Positions 1 through 5,344 of a stretch of 5,767 bases of DNA are shown in pieces; position 1 is the stretch's first letter, and the number at the start of each line of letters is the position of its first letter. The notes beneath the pieces were generated by a model. It was given only the letters and a program-made list of their open reading frames with translations, made no database searches and was not told where the DNA came from. Source of the DNA: Candidatus Omnitrophota bacterium (lineage in GTDB: Bacteria > Omnitrophota > Gorgyraeia > Duberdicusellales > 4484-171); assembly GCA_028710385.1 (NCBI GenBank), contig JAQTUC010000095.1, positions 1 to 5,767 of the forward strand. The letters run 5' to 3'. A program made the position numbers and the translations under genes.

Positions 1-12
1 CTCTTCCGATCT
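1..12 (+). other. Sequencing adapter remnant at contig edge
   Basis: The first twelve bases, CTCTTCCGATCT, are identical to the 3' end of the standard Illumina TruSeq/paired-end adapter. They lie exactly at the window edge, where an untrimmed adapter would be expected. The reading frame of the following gene happens to be open through them, giving Leu-Phe-Arg-Ser, but these four codons should not be counted as protein. A chance 12-base match at base 1 is very unlikely. Confidence 0.93.
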
Positions 13-1620
13 ATAGAGGAGTCTTCCAACTATGATGTTTTTAGACACCTGCTTATTGATAATCATCTTGTAACAGAAGAAGAGCTGCTTTTGATTTTTT
101 CCAAAGAATTTAAAATACCGTTTCTGGATTTAAAAAAATACAAAGTGCCTTATAAAAATAAAGATTTGCTTCCCCAGGATATAGCTTTCAGGTACAAGGT
201 TTTTCCTGTATGCAGAATCGGCAACGCCTTAACCATTGCAACAAGCAACCCTTTAAATGTCCTTAACTACGACGATATCAAAATAATAACCGGAGCGGAA
301 AGAGTGGACCTTGTGCTTTCAATGGAAGAAGATATTGTTAAGGCGCTTAATATACTGTATAAAACAGAAGATACGGCCAAATTTCTTGATGAAGATTCTT
401 ACTTTGAAGTCGGGGAAATTTTTGAGTCCAAGGATTCGCTTGAAAACTTGATTGATGAAAGCGCCAGGCCTCCGATTGTCCGTGCGGTTGATTTGTTCAT
501 TTACAACGCTTTAAAAAAACGCGCTTCTGACATACACGTTGAGCCTTACCAGGACAGGCTGGTAATAAAATACAGGATAGACGGCGCGCTACATGAAGAA
601 TTTAACTTCCCCAAGAAAAACCAGCAGGCAGTAATAGCCCGTCTTAAGATAATTTCTTCCCTGGATATAACAGAGTCGCGCCTTCCCCAGGACGGCCGTT
701 TTAAGGTTAAATTTGAAAACAGAGAAATAGATTTCAGGGTATCAAGTTTGCCTACGCATTTCGGAGAGAAATTTGTTTTAAGGGTGCTGGATAAAGAAAA
801 TTTATCAACAGGCCTCCGCGCGCTTGGTTTTTCAGACGAGCCTCTCAAATTATTTGAAGAGGCAACCAAAGCGCCTTTCGGAATGATTGTCGTAACGGGC
901 CCTACTGGAAGCGGAAAATCAACCACGCTTTATTCAATAATAAACCAGACCAATGTTCCGGAGAAAAGCATAATCACCATAGAAGACCCCATAGAATATC
1001 AGATAGAGGGCATTACGCAAATCCATGTAAATACCGAAATAGGCCTTACTTTTGCAAATGGGCTGCGTTCGGTGCTTCGGCAGTCGCCCGACATAATAAT
1101 GGTTGGCGAAATAAGGGACAGCGAAACAGCGGATATAGCCATAAAAGCTTCTTTAACGGGGGAGCTTATTCTTTCTACCCTTCATACAAACACTGCAGTC
1201 GGAGCCATAACAAGGCTTGTGGATATGGGCATTGAGCCCTTTCTTCTTGCTTCTTCAATTGTCTGTTCAACTGCGCAAAGGCTTGTCCGTAAGCTCTGCC
1301 CTAAATGCAAGGAAGAGTATGAAGAGGAGGAAGCGGTTTTGCAGAACATGAAAATTGAAACCAAGGCAAGAAAATTTTTCCGGCCGAAGAGCTGTTCGTA
1401 TTGCAGCAATACCGGCTACAGAGGAAGGATTGCGATACTGGAAGTTCTCCTTTTGGATGATAAAATAAAAGAAATGATTATAAAGCGCAGCTCCGAAGAT
1501 GAAATCATAGAATATGCAAAACAAAACAGAGGCTACAAGCCTTTAAGGGAAAATGGTTTTGTGCATTGTGTTTCCGGCACGACTTCAATAGAGGAAGTTT
1601 TAAGGGCCACGACAGAATGA
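13..1620 (+). CDS. pilB: Type IV pilus extension ATPase PilB (GspE/PilB family), 5' partial
   Basis: PilB is the cytoplasmic hexameric ATPase that powers pilus extension through PilC. The frame is open from the contig edge. The TTG at 91 is only an internal Leu codon, because convincing family sequence (Leu-Val-Thr-Glu-Glu-Glu-Leu, typical of the N-terminal domain) is encoded upstream of it. About 535 codons are present, so I estimate roughly 25-35 N-terminal residues are missing. Domain order is an MshEN/T2SSE_N-type N-terminal domain (about 13-360) followed by the secretion ATPase core. Visible motifs are Walker A GPTGSGKS (898-921), Asp box IEDPIE (979-996), Walker B region DIIMVGEIRD (1090-1119) and His box STLHTN (1174-1191). 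A zinc-binding tetracysteine is formed by CPKC (1297-1308) and CSYC (1393-1404). pilC follows 4 nt after the stop, so the two are almost certainly co-transcribed. GspE of type II secretion is the alternative, but the neighbouring pilA, pilM and pilN favour PilB. Confidence 0.95.
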   Translation: MEESSNYDVFRHLLIDNHLVTEEELLLIFSKEFKIPFLDLKKYKVPYKNKDLLPQDIAFRYKVFPVCRIGNALTIATSNPLNVLNYDDIKIITGAERVDLVLSMEEDIVKALNILYKTEDTAKFLDEDSYFEVGEIFESKDSLENLIDESARPPIVRAVDLFIYNALKKRASDIHVEPYQDRLVIKYRIDGALHEEFNFPKKNQQAVIARLKIISSLDITESRLPQDGRFKVKFENREIDFRVSSLPTHFGEKFVLRVLDKENLSTGLRALGFSDEPLKLFEEATKAPFGMIVVTGPTGSGKSTTLYSIINQTNVPEKSIITIEDPIEYQIEGITQIHVNTEIGLTFANGLRSVLRQSPDIIMVGEIRDSETADIAIKASLTGELILSTLHTNTAVGAITRLVDMGIEPFLLASSIVCSTAQRLVRKLCPKCKEEYEEEEAVLQNMKIETKARKFFRPKSCSYCSNTGYRGRIAILEVLLLDDKIKEMIIKRSSEDEIIEYAKQNRGYKPLRENGFVHCVSGTTSIEEVLRATTE

Positions 1621-1624
1621 AACT

Positions 1625-2833
1625 ATGTTAACATTTTCTTATACTGTAAAAAATAGAGAAGGCAAAACCGTAAAGGGCTTTGTTGAGGCGGAGTCAAAGG
1701 AAAAACTTATTGAATACCTTCAAAAGGAAGGTTACATTATTTTTTCTGTCTCTGAAGCAAAGAGGAAACCAAAATCCGCAGCCAGGGGAGGGGTTAAAAG
1801 CGATGATCTTGTTGTTTTTTCCCGGCAATTTACAACTCTGATTGAAAGCGGTATTCCCGTGGTTGAGTGCCTTGAGATACTGCGCAGCCAGGTAGAAAGC
1901 AATGTTTTTAAGGAAGCTTTGGCGCTCATATTAAAAGATGTGCGCGAGGGAGCATCTCTTTCCAGCGCTTTTAGCAAGCATCCGAAAATATTTCCTGAAA
2001 TATACATAAGCATGGTTGAGGCGGGAGAAGTAAGCGGTAATCTTCCTTCAATCCTGGACAGGGTATCTGTTTATCTTGAAAAAAGCAGCGCCCTTAAGAA
2101 AAAGATAGTTTCCTCAATGTATTACCCGATAATTATTGTGCTTATGGCAATAGCCATAACGGCGTTTCTTATGCTACGCGTAATTCCGACCTTTAAAAAC
2201 ATCTTTGACAGCCTTGGAGCGAAGCTTCCTTTGCCTACTCAGATACTTATAAACATTTCCGGATTTTTGAGCAAGAAAGAAAACATGCTGATTATTCTTG
2301 TCTTCCTGGGGGTGAGCATATTTTTATTTTTAAGATACATAAACACGGATAAGGGTAAAAAGAATTACCACAAAGCGCTTCTTAAGCTTCCGGTATTAGG
2401 CGATTTGATAAAAAAGATTGCCATAGCCAGATTCGCAAGAACATTTTCAACCTTGATTAAGAGCGGCGTGCCTATAATAAAATGCCTTGAAATAGTAGGA
2501 AAAACTTCCGGTAATAAAATCATTGAAGAAGCAGTAATGAAATCAAAAAAAATCATTCAGGAAGGCCAAACCATATCAACTCCGCTTGAAGAAACCGGGA
2601 TTTTCCCTCCGATGGTTGTCAGGATGGTTGCAATAGGCGAACGCAGCGGCCGGCTTGAGGAGATGCTTTCAAAGGTAGCGCAGTTTTATGAAGAGCAGAC
2701 CGATGCTATGGTTGCCGGGCTTTCAAGCCTGATTGAGCCTTTGATTATAGTGTTTTTGGGCGTTGTTGTCGGCGGCATAGTTGTTTCTTTGTTCCTGCCA
2801 ATTATCCAGATAACCCAATATCTTGCCAAATAA
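1625..2833 (+). CDS. pilC: Type IV pilus inner-membrane platform protein PilC (GspF family)
   Basis: PilC is the polytopic inner-membrane platform that couples PilB ATP hydrolysis to pilin insertion at the pilus base. The 402 residues match the usual family length. After an N-terminal cytoplasmic region with the family-typical opening (Tyr-Thr-Val-Lys-Asn-Arg-Glu-Gly at 6-13) come two T2SSF domains, about 64-187 and 267-392. Their duplication is visible: ESGIPVVECLEIL (74-86) mirrors KSGVPIIKCLEIV (279-291), and MVEAGEVSGNLPSIL (130-144) mirrors MVAIGERSGRLEEML (334-348). Three membrane segments are apparent at about 167-187, 221-238 and 371-392. The ATG lies 4 nt after the pilB stop. No strong Shine-Dalgarno sequence precedes it, so translation may depend on ribosomes finishing pilB. 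The ATG at 1617 runs into a stop after four codons and is not the start. No pilT gene separates pilB and pilC, as happens in many T4P loci. Confidence 0.95.
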   Translation: MLTFSYTVKNREGKTVKGFVEAESKEKLIEYLQKEGYIIFSVSEAKRKPKSAARGGVKSDDLVVFSRQFTTLIESGIPVVECLEILRSQVESNVFKEALALILKDVREGASLSSAFSKHPKIFPEIYISMVEAGEVSGNLPSILDRVSVYLEKSSALKKKIVSSMYYPIIIVLMAIAITAFLMLRVIPTFKNIFDSLGAKLPLPTQILINISGFLSKKENMLIILVFLGVSIFLFLRYINTDKGKKNYHKALLKLPVLGDLIKKIAIARFARTFSTLIKSGVPIIKCLEIVGKTSGNKIIEEAVMKSKKIIQEGQTISTPLEETGIFPPMVVRMVAIGERSGRLEEMLSKVAQFYEEQTDAMVAGLSSLIEPLIIVFLGVVVGGIVVSLFLPIIQITQYLAK

Positions 2834-2918
2834 CGATACTTATCTTGTTTTTCTACCCAGGATTGACCTGGCTGCAGACATCAGCAAAAACTCCAATATT
2901 TTCGGGGGGTTACACGGA

Positions 2919-2947
2919 TTGACAATGCCAAAGGTATATGGTATATT
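2919..2947 (+). promoter_or_regulatory. Sigma-70-type promoter upstream of pilA
   Basis: A perfect -35 hexamer TTGACA (2919-2924), a 17-bp spacer, and the -10 hexamer TATATT (2942-2947) are present. The -10 is preceded by TGG at 2939-2941, which forms an extended -10 (TGn). Transcription should start near 2954. The nearest downstream gene is pilA, 290 nt away. The match is close to consensus and suggests strong constitutive housekeeping-sigma transcription. I found no sigma-54 (GG-N10-GC) element of the kind that drives pilA in some proteobacteria. Confidence 0.72.
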
Positions 2948-2992
2948 TTAAATAGAAATAGCGCTCTTTAAAATAAACAGGGTGTATTGGGC

Positions 2993-3019
2993 AAAAAAAG
3001 CCTTATTTTAAGGGTTTTT
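2993..3019 (+). terminator. AT-rich terminator-like hairpin (pilBC terminator or pilA leader attenuator)
   Basis: An A7 tract (2993-2999) is followed by CCTTA (3001-3005), the loop TTT, TAAGG (3009-3013), one G and a T5 tract (3015-3019). The A and T tracts could extend the 5-bp stem across a single G-G mismatch. It has the layout of a bidirectional intrinsic terminator, but the core stem is short and AT-rich, so efficiency is doubtful. It lies downstream of the 2919 promoter, so pilA transcripts from that promoter would have to read through it. Confidence 0.35.
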
Positions 3020-3173
3020 ATTTTATATTATAATTATATAAATATCACTTCATACCGACCTTTTAAGGCTAGTCTTCTAACTATCTAATCAGCCCATTTT
3101 TCCTTATTTCCCTGACTTTAACCTTTTGTTTAGCTTTTAATCAGTAACATTTCTTTATAATTATTTTACTGGG

Positions 3174-3217
3174 CAAAGCTCTTGAAAAGGAGGTGTTAGA
3201 AGTTAAAAAGAGCTTTG
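3174..3217 (+). promoter_or_regulatory. Leader hairpin with a start-less copy of the pilA ribosome-binding region in its loop
   Basis: A perfect 10-bp inverted repeat, CAAAGCTCTT (3174-3183) and AAGAGCTTTG (3208-3217), encloses a 24-nt loop. The loop contains the strong Shine-Dalgarno AAAGGAGGTG. From 3189 the loop reads GGAGGTGTTAGAAG. The true pilA initiation region at 3232-3245 reads GGAGGTGTAAGATG, which is identical at 12 of 14 bases. One of the two differences converts the ATG to AAG, so the upstream copy has a ribosome-binding sequence but no start codon at the right distance. Possible roles are a ribosome standby site, mRNA protection or a protein-binding operator; this is inference. 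Confidence 0.6.
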
Positions 3218-3231
3218 ATTTGTTAAAAAAC

Positions 3232-3238
3232 GGAGGTG
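3232..3238 (+). promoter_or_regulatory. pilA ribosome-binding site
   Basis: GGAGGTG is a near-perfect Shine-Dalgarno. The GGAGG core ends 6 nt before the ATG at 3243, which is near-optimal spacing for strong initiation. It fixes the pilA start. Confidence 0.9.
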
Positions 3239-3242
3239 TAAG

Positions 3243-3692
3243 ATGAAGAGAAAAGGTTTTACTCTTGTAGAAATCATGATAGTAGTTGCTATCATTGCTC
3301 TTTTAGCAGCTATTTCAATTCCTAACCTTTTACGTTCACGTTTAAACGCCAATGAGAGCGCGGCTCAGGCAACACTTGGCACAATTTCTGCTTCTGAACA
3401 GAGCTACAGAAGCGCTAACACGACTTACGGCACGCTTGCTTTGATGATAGCGGCAACACCGCCATATATTGATGCAGCGGTTGATGATGCCACCGGAAAA
3501 CAGGGCTATGTATTTGCCGATGCCGGCACCCCGGATGCTAATAGTTTTACAGTTACGGCTGTTCCTGTAACAGCAAACCAGACAGGTGTGCGTTCATTCT
3601 GCGTAACTGAAGACGGAGTTATCAGAGTTCAGGCGGCAGGTGGAGCTATCGCTAACCACGACGCATGCCAGGCTTTGCCTACTATACAGTAA
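3243..3692 (+). CDS. pilA: Major type IV prepilin PilA
   Basis: This is the likely main structural subunit of the pilus, held in the inner membrane before polymerisation. The 149-residue precursor has the classic short type III signal peptide MKRKG, cleaved before FTLVE. The mature protein (144 residues) keeps Glu5 and the Pro22 helix kink. Residues 6-28 form the hydrophobic membrane and packing helix. A globular C-terminal part follows, with only two cysteines, Cys120 and Cys142, placed to close a 21-residue disulfide-bonded loop like the D-region of type IV pilins. The C-terminal pattern (GYVF, then SFTV, then FCVTEDGVIR) recurs in the paralogue starting at 3889. The gene has its own strong RBS, promoter and terminator, consistent with a highly expressed monocistronic unit. 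A GspG-like major pseudopilin is the alternative; the pilM and pilN neighbours favour a true pilin. Confidence 0.92.
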   Translation: MKRKGFTLVEIMIVVAIIALLAAISIPNLLRSRLNANESAAQATLGTISASEQSYRSANTTYGTLALMIAATPPYIDAAVDDATGKQGYVFADAGTPDANSFTVTAVPVTANQTGVRSFCVTEDGVIRVQAAGGAIANHDACQALPTIQ

Positions 3693-3710
3693 ATTTTTCA
3701 ATCGCATACA

Positions 3711-3744
3711 AAAGAGGGGCGGTGAAAATCGCCCCTCTTTTTTT
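3711..3744 (+). terminator. Rho-independent terminator of pilA
   Basis: A perfect 11-bp stem AAAGAGGGGCG (3711-3721) pairs with CGCCCCTCTTT (3730-3740) across an 8-nt loop, with the T-run at 3738-3744. The GC-rich core is followed directly by seven T residues, a textbook intrinsic terminator. It starts 18 nt after the pilA stop and separates pilA from the downstream transcription unit. Upstream A residues could give weak activity on the opposite strand. Confidence 0.95.
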
Positions 3745-3779
3745 ATTCCTTCAAACTTCCTCATTTTCAAAGAGATAAA

Positions 3780-3811
3780 TTGACAAATCAACCCCCGCAT
3801 AATAATATATT
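3780..3811 (+). promoter_or_regulatory. Sigma-70-type promoter for the pilin 2-pilM-pilN operon
   Basis: TTGACA (3780-3785) is a perfect -35 hexamer. At 17-bp spacing lies TAATAT (3803-3808). At 20-bp spacing lies TATATT (3806-3811), the same -10 as in the pilA promoter but at an unusually long spacing. The position immediately after the pilA terminator and about 80-110 nt before the next gene makes this the natural promoter of the downstream operon. The predicted start is near 3815. Confidence 0.62.
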
Positions 3812-3842
3812 TCTAAGAGTTTTTATTTAATAACAAGGAAAG

Positions 3843-3866
3843 CAATTGCCTGATTTTTAGCAATTG
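3843..3866 (+). repeat. Inverted repeat in the leader of the second pilin gene
   Basis: CAATTGC (3843-3849) and GCAATTG (3860-3866) form a perfect 7-bp stem with a 10-nt loop. Because CAATTG is itself palindromic, AGCAATTG also appears as a direct repeat at 3841-3848 and 3859-3866. It sits between the predicted transcription start and the coding region. It could be a weak mRNA hairpin or a paired operator site. No T-run follows, so it is not a terminator. Confidence 0.45.
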
Positions 3867-3888
3867 TGGTTTTAGCATCCGCGAATAG

Positions 3889-4380
3889 ATGATAATGCAT
3901 AAAGAAAAATTTGTTTCAGATATGCCGGCATCGCTTAAAAAGCGCTTTCTAAAAGCTTTTACGCTTATTGAAATCGTAGTTGCCTTGGCTATACTTTTGA
4001 TACTTGCTGTTTTGGTTGTGCCAAACATACTTCGCACAAGAATTAACTCAAATGAAATTGCCGCAGTAAGCAACCTTACATCTCTGGGAAAAGCCATACA
4101 GGAGTATTATATGAATAATGGTTACAAATACCCACAAAGCCTGGAAGACCTTATGTCCCCGAGGTCTGTTCCGCCTTATATAAGCAACGATTTTCTTGAT
4201 ACTTCAAAATCCGGTTACGTATACCAGTATGAGTATGTTGATGAGGATAATTTCCGCGTCCTTGTCAGCCCCAAGGCCATGGGTAAAACCGGCACAAAAT
4301 ACTTTTACCTGGATGAAACCGGAATAGTAAGGCAGAAAGAAGGAGGACCGGCGGGTGAAACCGACCCAGCTGTTCAATAA
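3889..4380 (+). CDS. Type IV pilin-like protein (PilA paralogue, probable minor pilin)
   Basis: The precursor is 163 residues. After a basic leader comes Leu-Lys-Ala|FTLIE, the prepilin peptidase site, with Ala23 in place of the usual Gly at -1. The mature protein (140 residues) keeps Glu5, Pro22 and a 20-residue hydrophobic helix. It is related to PilA along its whole length: PNILRTRINSNE corresponds to PNLLRSRLNANE, and both share a GYV segment, then NF/SF-x-V, a TG-x-(K/R) segment, and an ETGIVR/EDGVIR ending. It has no cysteine, so it lacks the PilA disulfide. The start is uncertain: ATGs at 3889, 3895 and 3922 are in frame, and none has a clear Shine-Dalgarno. The 3922 start would give a 12-residue leader closer to the norm. 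The 3' end overlaps pilM by 26 nt. Expression with pilM suggests a minor or accessory pilin; a GspG/H-like pseudopilin is also possible. Confidence 0.87.
   Translation: MIMHKEKFVSDMPASLKKRFLKAFTLIEIVVALAILLILAVLVVPNILRTRINSNEIAAVSNLTSLGKAIQEYYMNNGYKYPQSLEDLMSPRSVPPYISNDFLDTSKSGYVYQYEYVDEDNFRVLVSPKAMGKTGTKYFYLDETGIVRQKEGGPAGETDPAVQ
4340..4346 (+). promoter_or_regulatory. pilM ribosome-binding site inside the upstream pilin gene
   Basis: AAGGAGG is a full Shine-Dalgarno and ends 8 nt before the GTG at 4355. It lies within the last coding part of the second pilin gene and decides the GTG start of pilM. Confidence 0.88.
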
Positions 4381-5338
4381 TTTTTTCGGTAAAGAAACAC
4401 AGGATTTTGTCGGCATTAATCTCGGGAGCTATTACGTAAAGGGAGTAATAGTCCGGGCTGGCCGCGTTACTGATTATTTCATAAAAGAAAGAAAAGAATT
4501 GCCCGCTACCTTGAAACAGATATGGCAGGAAAAAAATATTTCAACGAATAAAGTAAAGCTGTCAGTCAAAGATCATTCAACCCTCGTTCGGTATTTCAAT
4601 TTTCCAAAAGTTGACAAAAAGAAAATAAAACAAACGCTTTTCTACGAATTAAACAAGCATATCCCTTTTTCTCCGGAAGAAGTTTTTTTTGATTTTGCCG
4701 TCCTTGAAGAAAACCCATCTGATTTATCCCTGCTTTTGGCTGTCGCCAAGAAAGAACTTATAAACTCAACCATAGATATTTTTGAGAAAGAGAAAAAAGA
4801 AATTCTGGATATAAGCCTGGACAGCATATGCCTGGTTAATGTTTTTTTAAATTATTACAAGGAAGAAAAGAAAATCAATACAAGCATACTTGACATAGGT
4901 TACGCATTCTCTACGCTTACCGTCATAAGGGGCGGAATCCCTTTTATGACCAGGGATCTTACCTTTGGCACGAAAGATATATTAAGCGTTATTTCGCACG
5001 TGAAAAATATACCTGCGCAGTCAATAGACAAATGGGTTTCGTCTCCGGAAAATCACAGAGAAATGCTTGAGCTTTCCCAGGATAATATCGCCGCGCTCTG
5101 CAGGGAAGTCAAAAGCTCTTTTGATTATTTTGAAGTAAACAAAGGCGAGCGCATAGAAAAAGTCTTTTTAACCGGAGGACTGTCCTCAATAAGCGGCATT
5201 GAAGCTTTGTTTAAAGAATACCTTGAATGCGAAGTGTTGTTTTTGGACAATTTACTTAACTTGAAATCTGTTTTTACCGCTGAACAATTTAATGCCATCA
5301 AGAACACGTTTTCGGTAAGCAGCGGCATAGTGTTGTAA
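4355..5338 (+). CDS. pilM: Type IV pilus assembly protein PilM (actin-like ATPase)
   Basis: PilM is a cytoplasmic FtsA/actin-like protein that binds the N-terminal tail of PilN and helps link the pilus machine to its ATPases. The product is 327 residues, slightly short of the usual 340-355. The start is GTG, supported by the strong AAGGAGG. Family landmarks are the phosphate-1 motif VGINLGSYYVKG (19-30), the segment RYFNFPKVDKKKIKQ (79-93) leading into NKHIPFSPEEV (100-110), phosphate-2 ILDIGYAFSTLTV (178-190), RGGIPFMTRDL (192-202) and the adenosine-site VFLTGGLSSISGI (270-282). The usual acidic residue in phosphate-1 (GIDIG or GLEIG in relatives) is Asn22 here, while Asp180 of phosphate-2 is kept. 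The gene overlaps the pilin gene by 26 nt, and pilN starts 6 nt after its stop, so translation is probably coupled. Confidence 0.92.
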   Translation: MKPTQLFNNFFGKETQDFVGINLGSYYVKGVIVRAGRVTDYFIKERKELPATLKQIWQEKNISTNKVKLSVKDHSTLVRYFNFPKVDKKKIKQTLFYELNKHIPFSPEEVFFDFAVLEENPSDLSLLLAVAKKELINSTIDIFEKEKKEILDISLDSICLVNVFLNYYKEEKKINTSILDIGYAFSTLTVIRGGIPFMTRDLTFGTKDILSVISHVKNIPAQSIDKWVSSPENHREMLELSQDNIAALCREVKSSFDYFEVNKGERIEKVFLTGGLSSISGIEALFKEYLECEVLFLDNLLNLKSVFTAEQFNAIKNTFSVSSGIVL

Positions 5339-5344
5339 GGTATT

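Larger units (their letters stand above)
2834..3242 (+). other. 409-bp non-coding pilC-pilA intergenic region and pilA leader
   Basis: I see no credible protein gene on either strand here; all open frames are short and lack start signals. The region begins with a small GC-rich inverted repeat (CCAGG 2857-2861 with CCTGG 2867-2871) that lacks a T-run. It then carries a near-consensus promoter (2919-2947), a terminator-like hairpin (2993-3019), a very AT-rich stretch with TATAAT-like hexamers (3029-3034, 3156-3161) that lack good -35 partners, and a hairpin/decoy ribosome-binding element (3174-3217) just before the pilA RBS. From the predicted transcription start (about 2954) the pilA leader would be close to 290 nt. 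I could not match it to any known riboswitch family. Confidence 0.7.

Noticed and set aside
546..926. 126-codon minus-strand open frame inside pilB, and the similar minus-strand frames across the other genes.
   Set aside because: They lie antisense to clearly conserved coding sequence, show no protein family features and have no plausible ribosome-binding sites.
2857..2871. CCAGG/CCTGG inverted repeat after pilC as its terminator.
   Set aside because: The stem is only 5 bp and no T-run follows on either strand.
3171..3186. Sigma-54 promoter (TGGGCA followed by a TTG) before pilA.
   Set aside because: The required GG-N10-GC spacing is not met; TG or GA stands where GC is needed.
2954..3242. 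Cyclic-di-GMP (GEMM) riboswitch in the pilA leader, as occurs before some pilin genes.
   Set aside because: Short strings such as ACAGGG and GGCAAA are present, but the conserved paired core and tetraloop-receptor segments of GEMM are not seen in the right order.
3148..3246. Open frame ending in a TGA that overlaps the pilA ATG (ATGA), a possible leader peptide with CTG, GTG or TTG starts.
   Set aside because: No ATG. The GTG at 3193 lies within the Shine-Dalgarno itself, and the TTG at 3220 is too far from it. The predicted peptide has no recognisable feature. The overlap is probably chance.
3243..3692. Conductive 'e-pilin' type nanowire subunit.
   Set aside because: PilA is 144 residues when mature and has scattered aromatics with a disulfide-type C-terminal domain, unlike the short aromatic-dense pilins proposed for conductivity.
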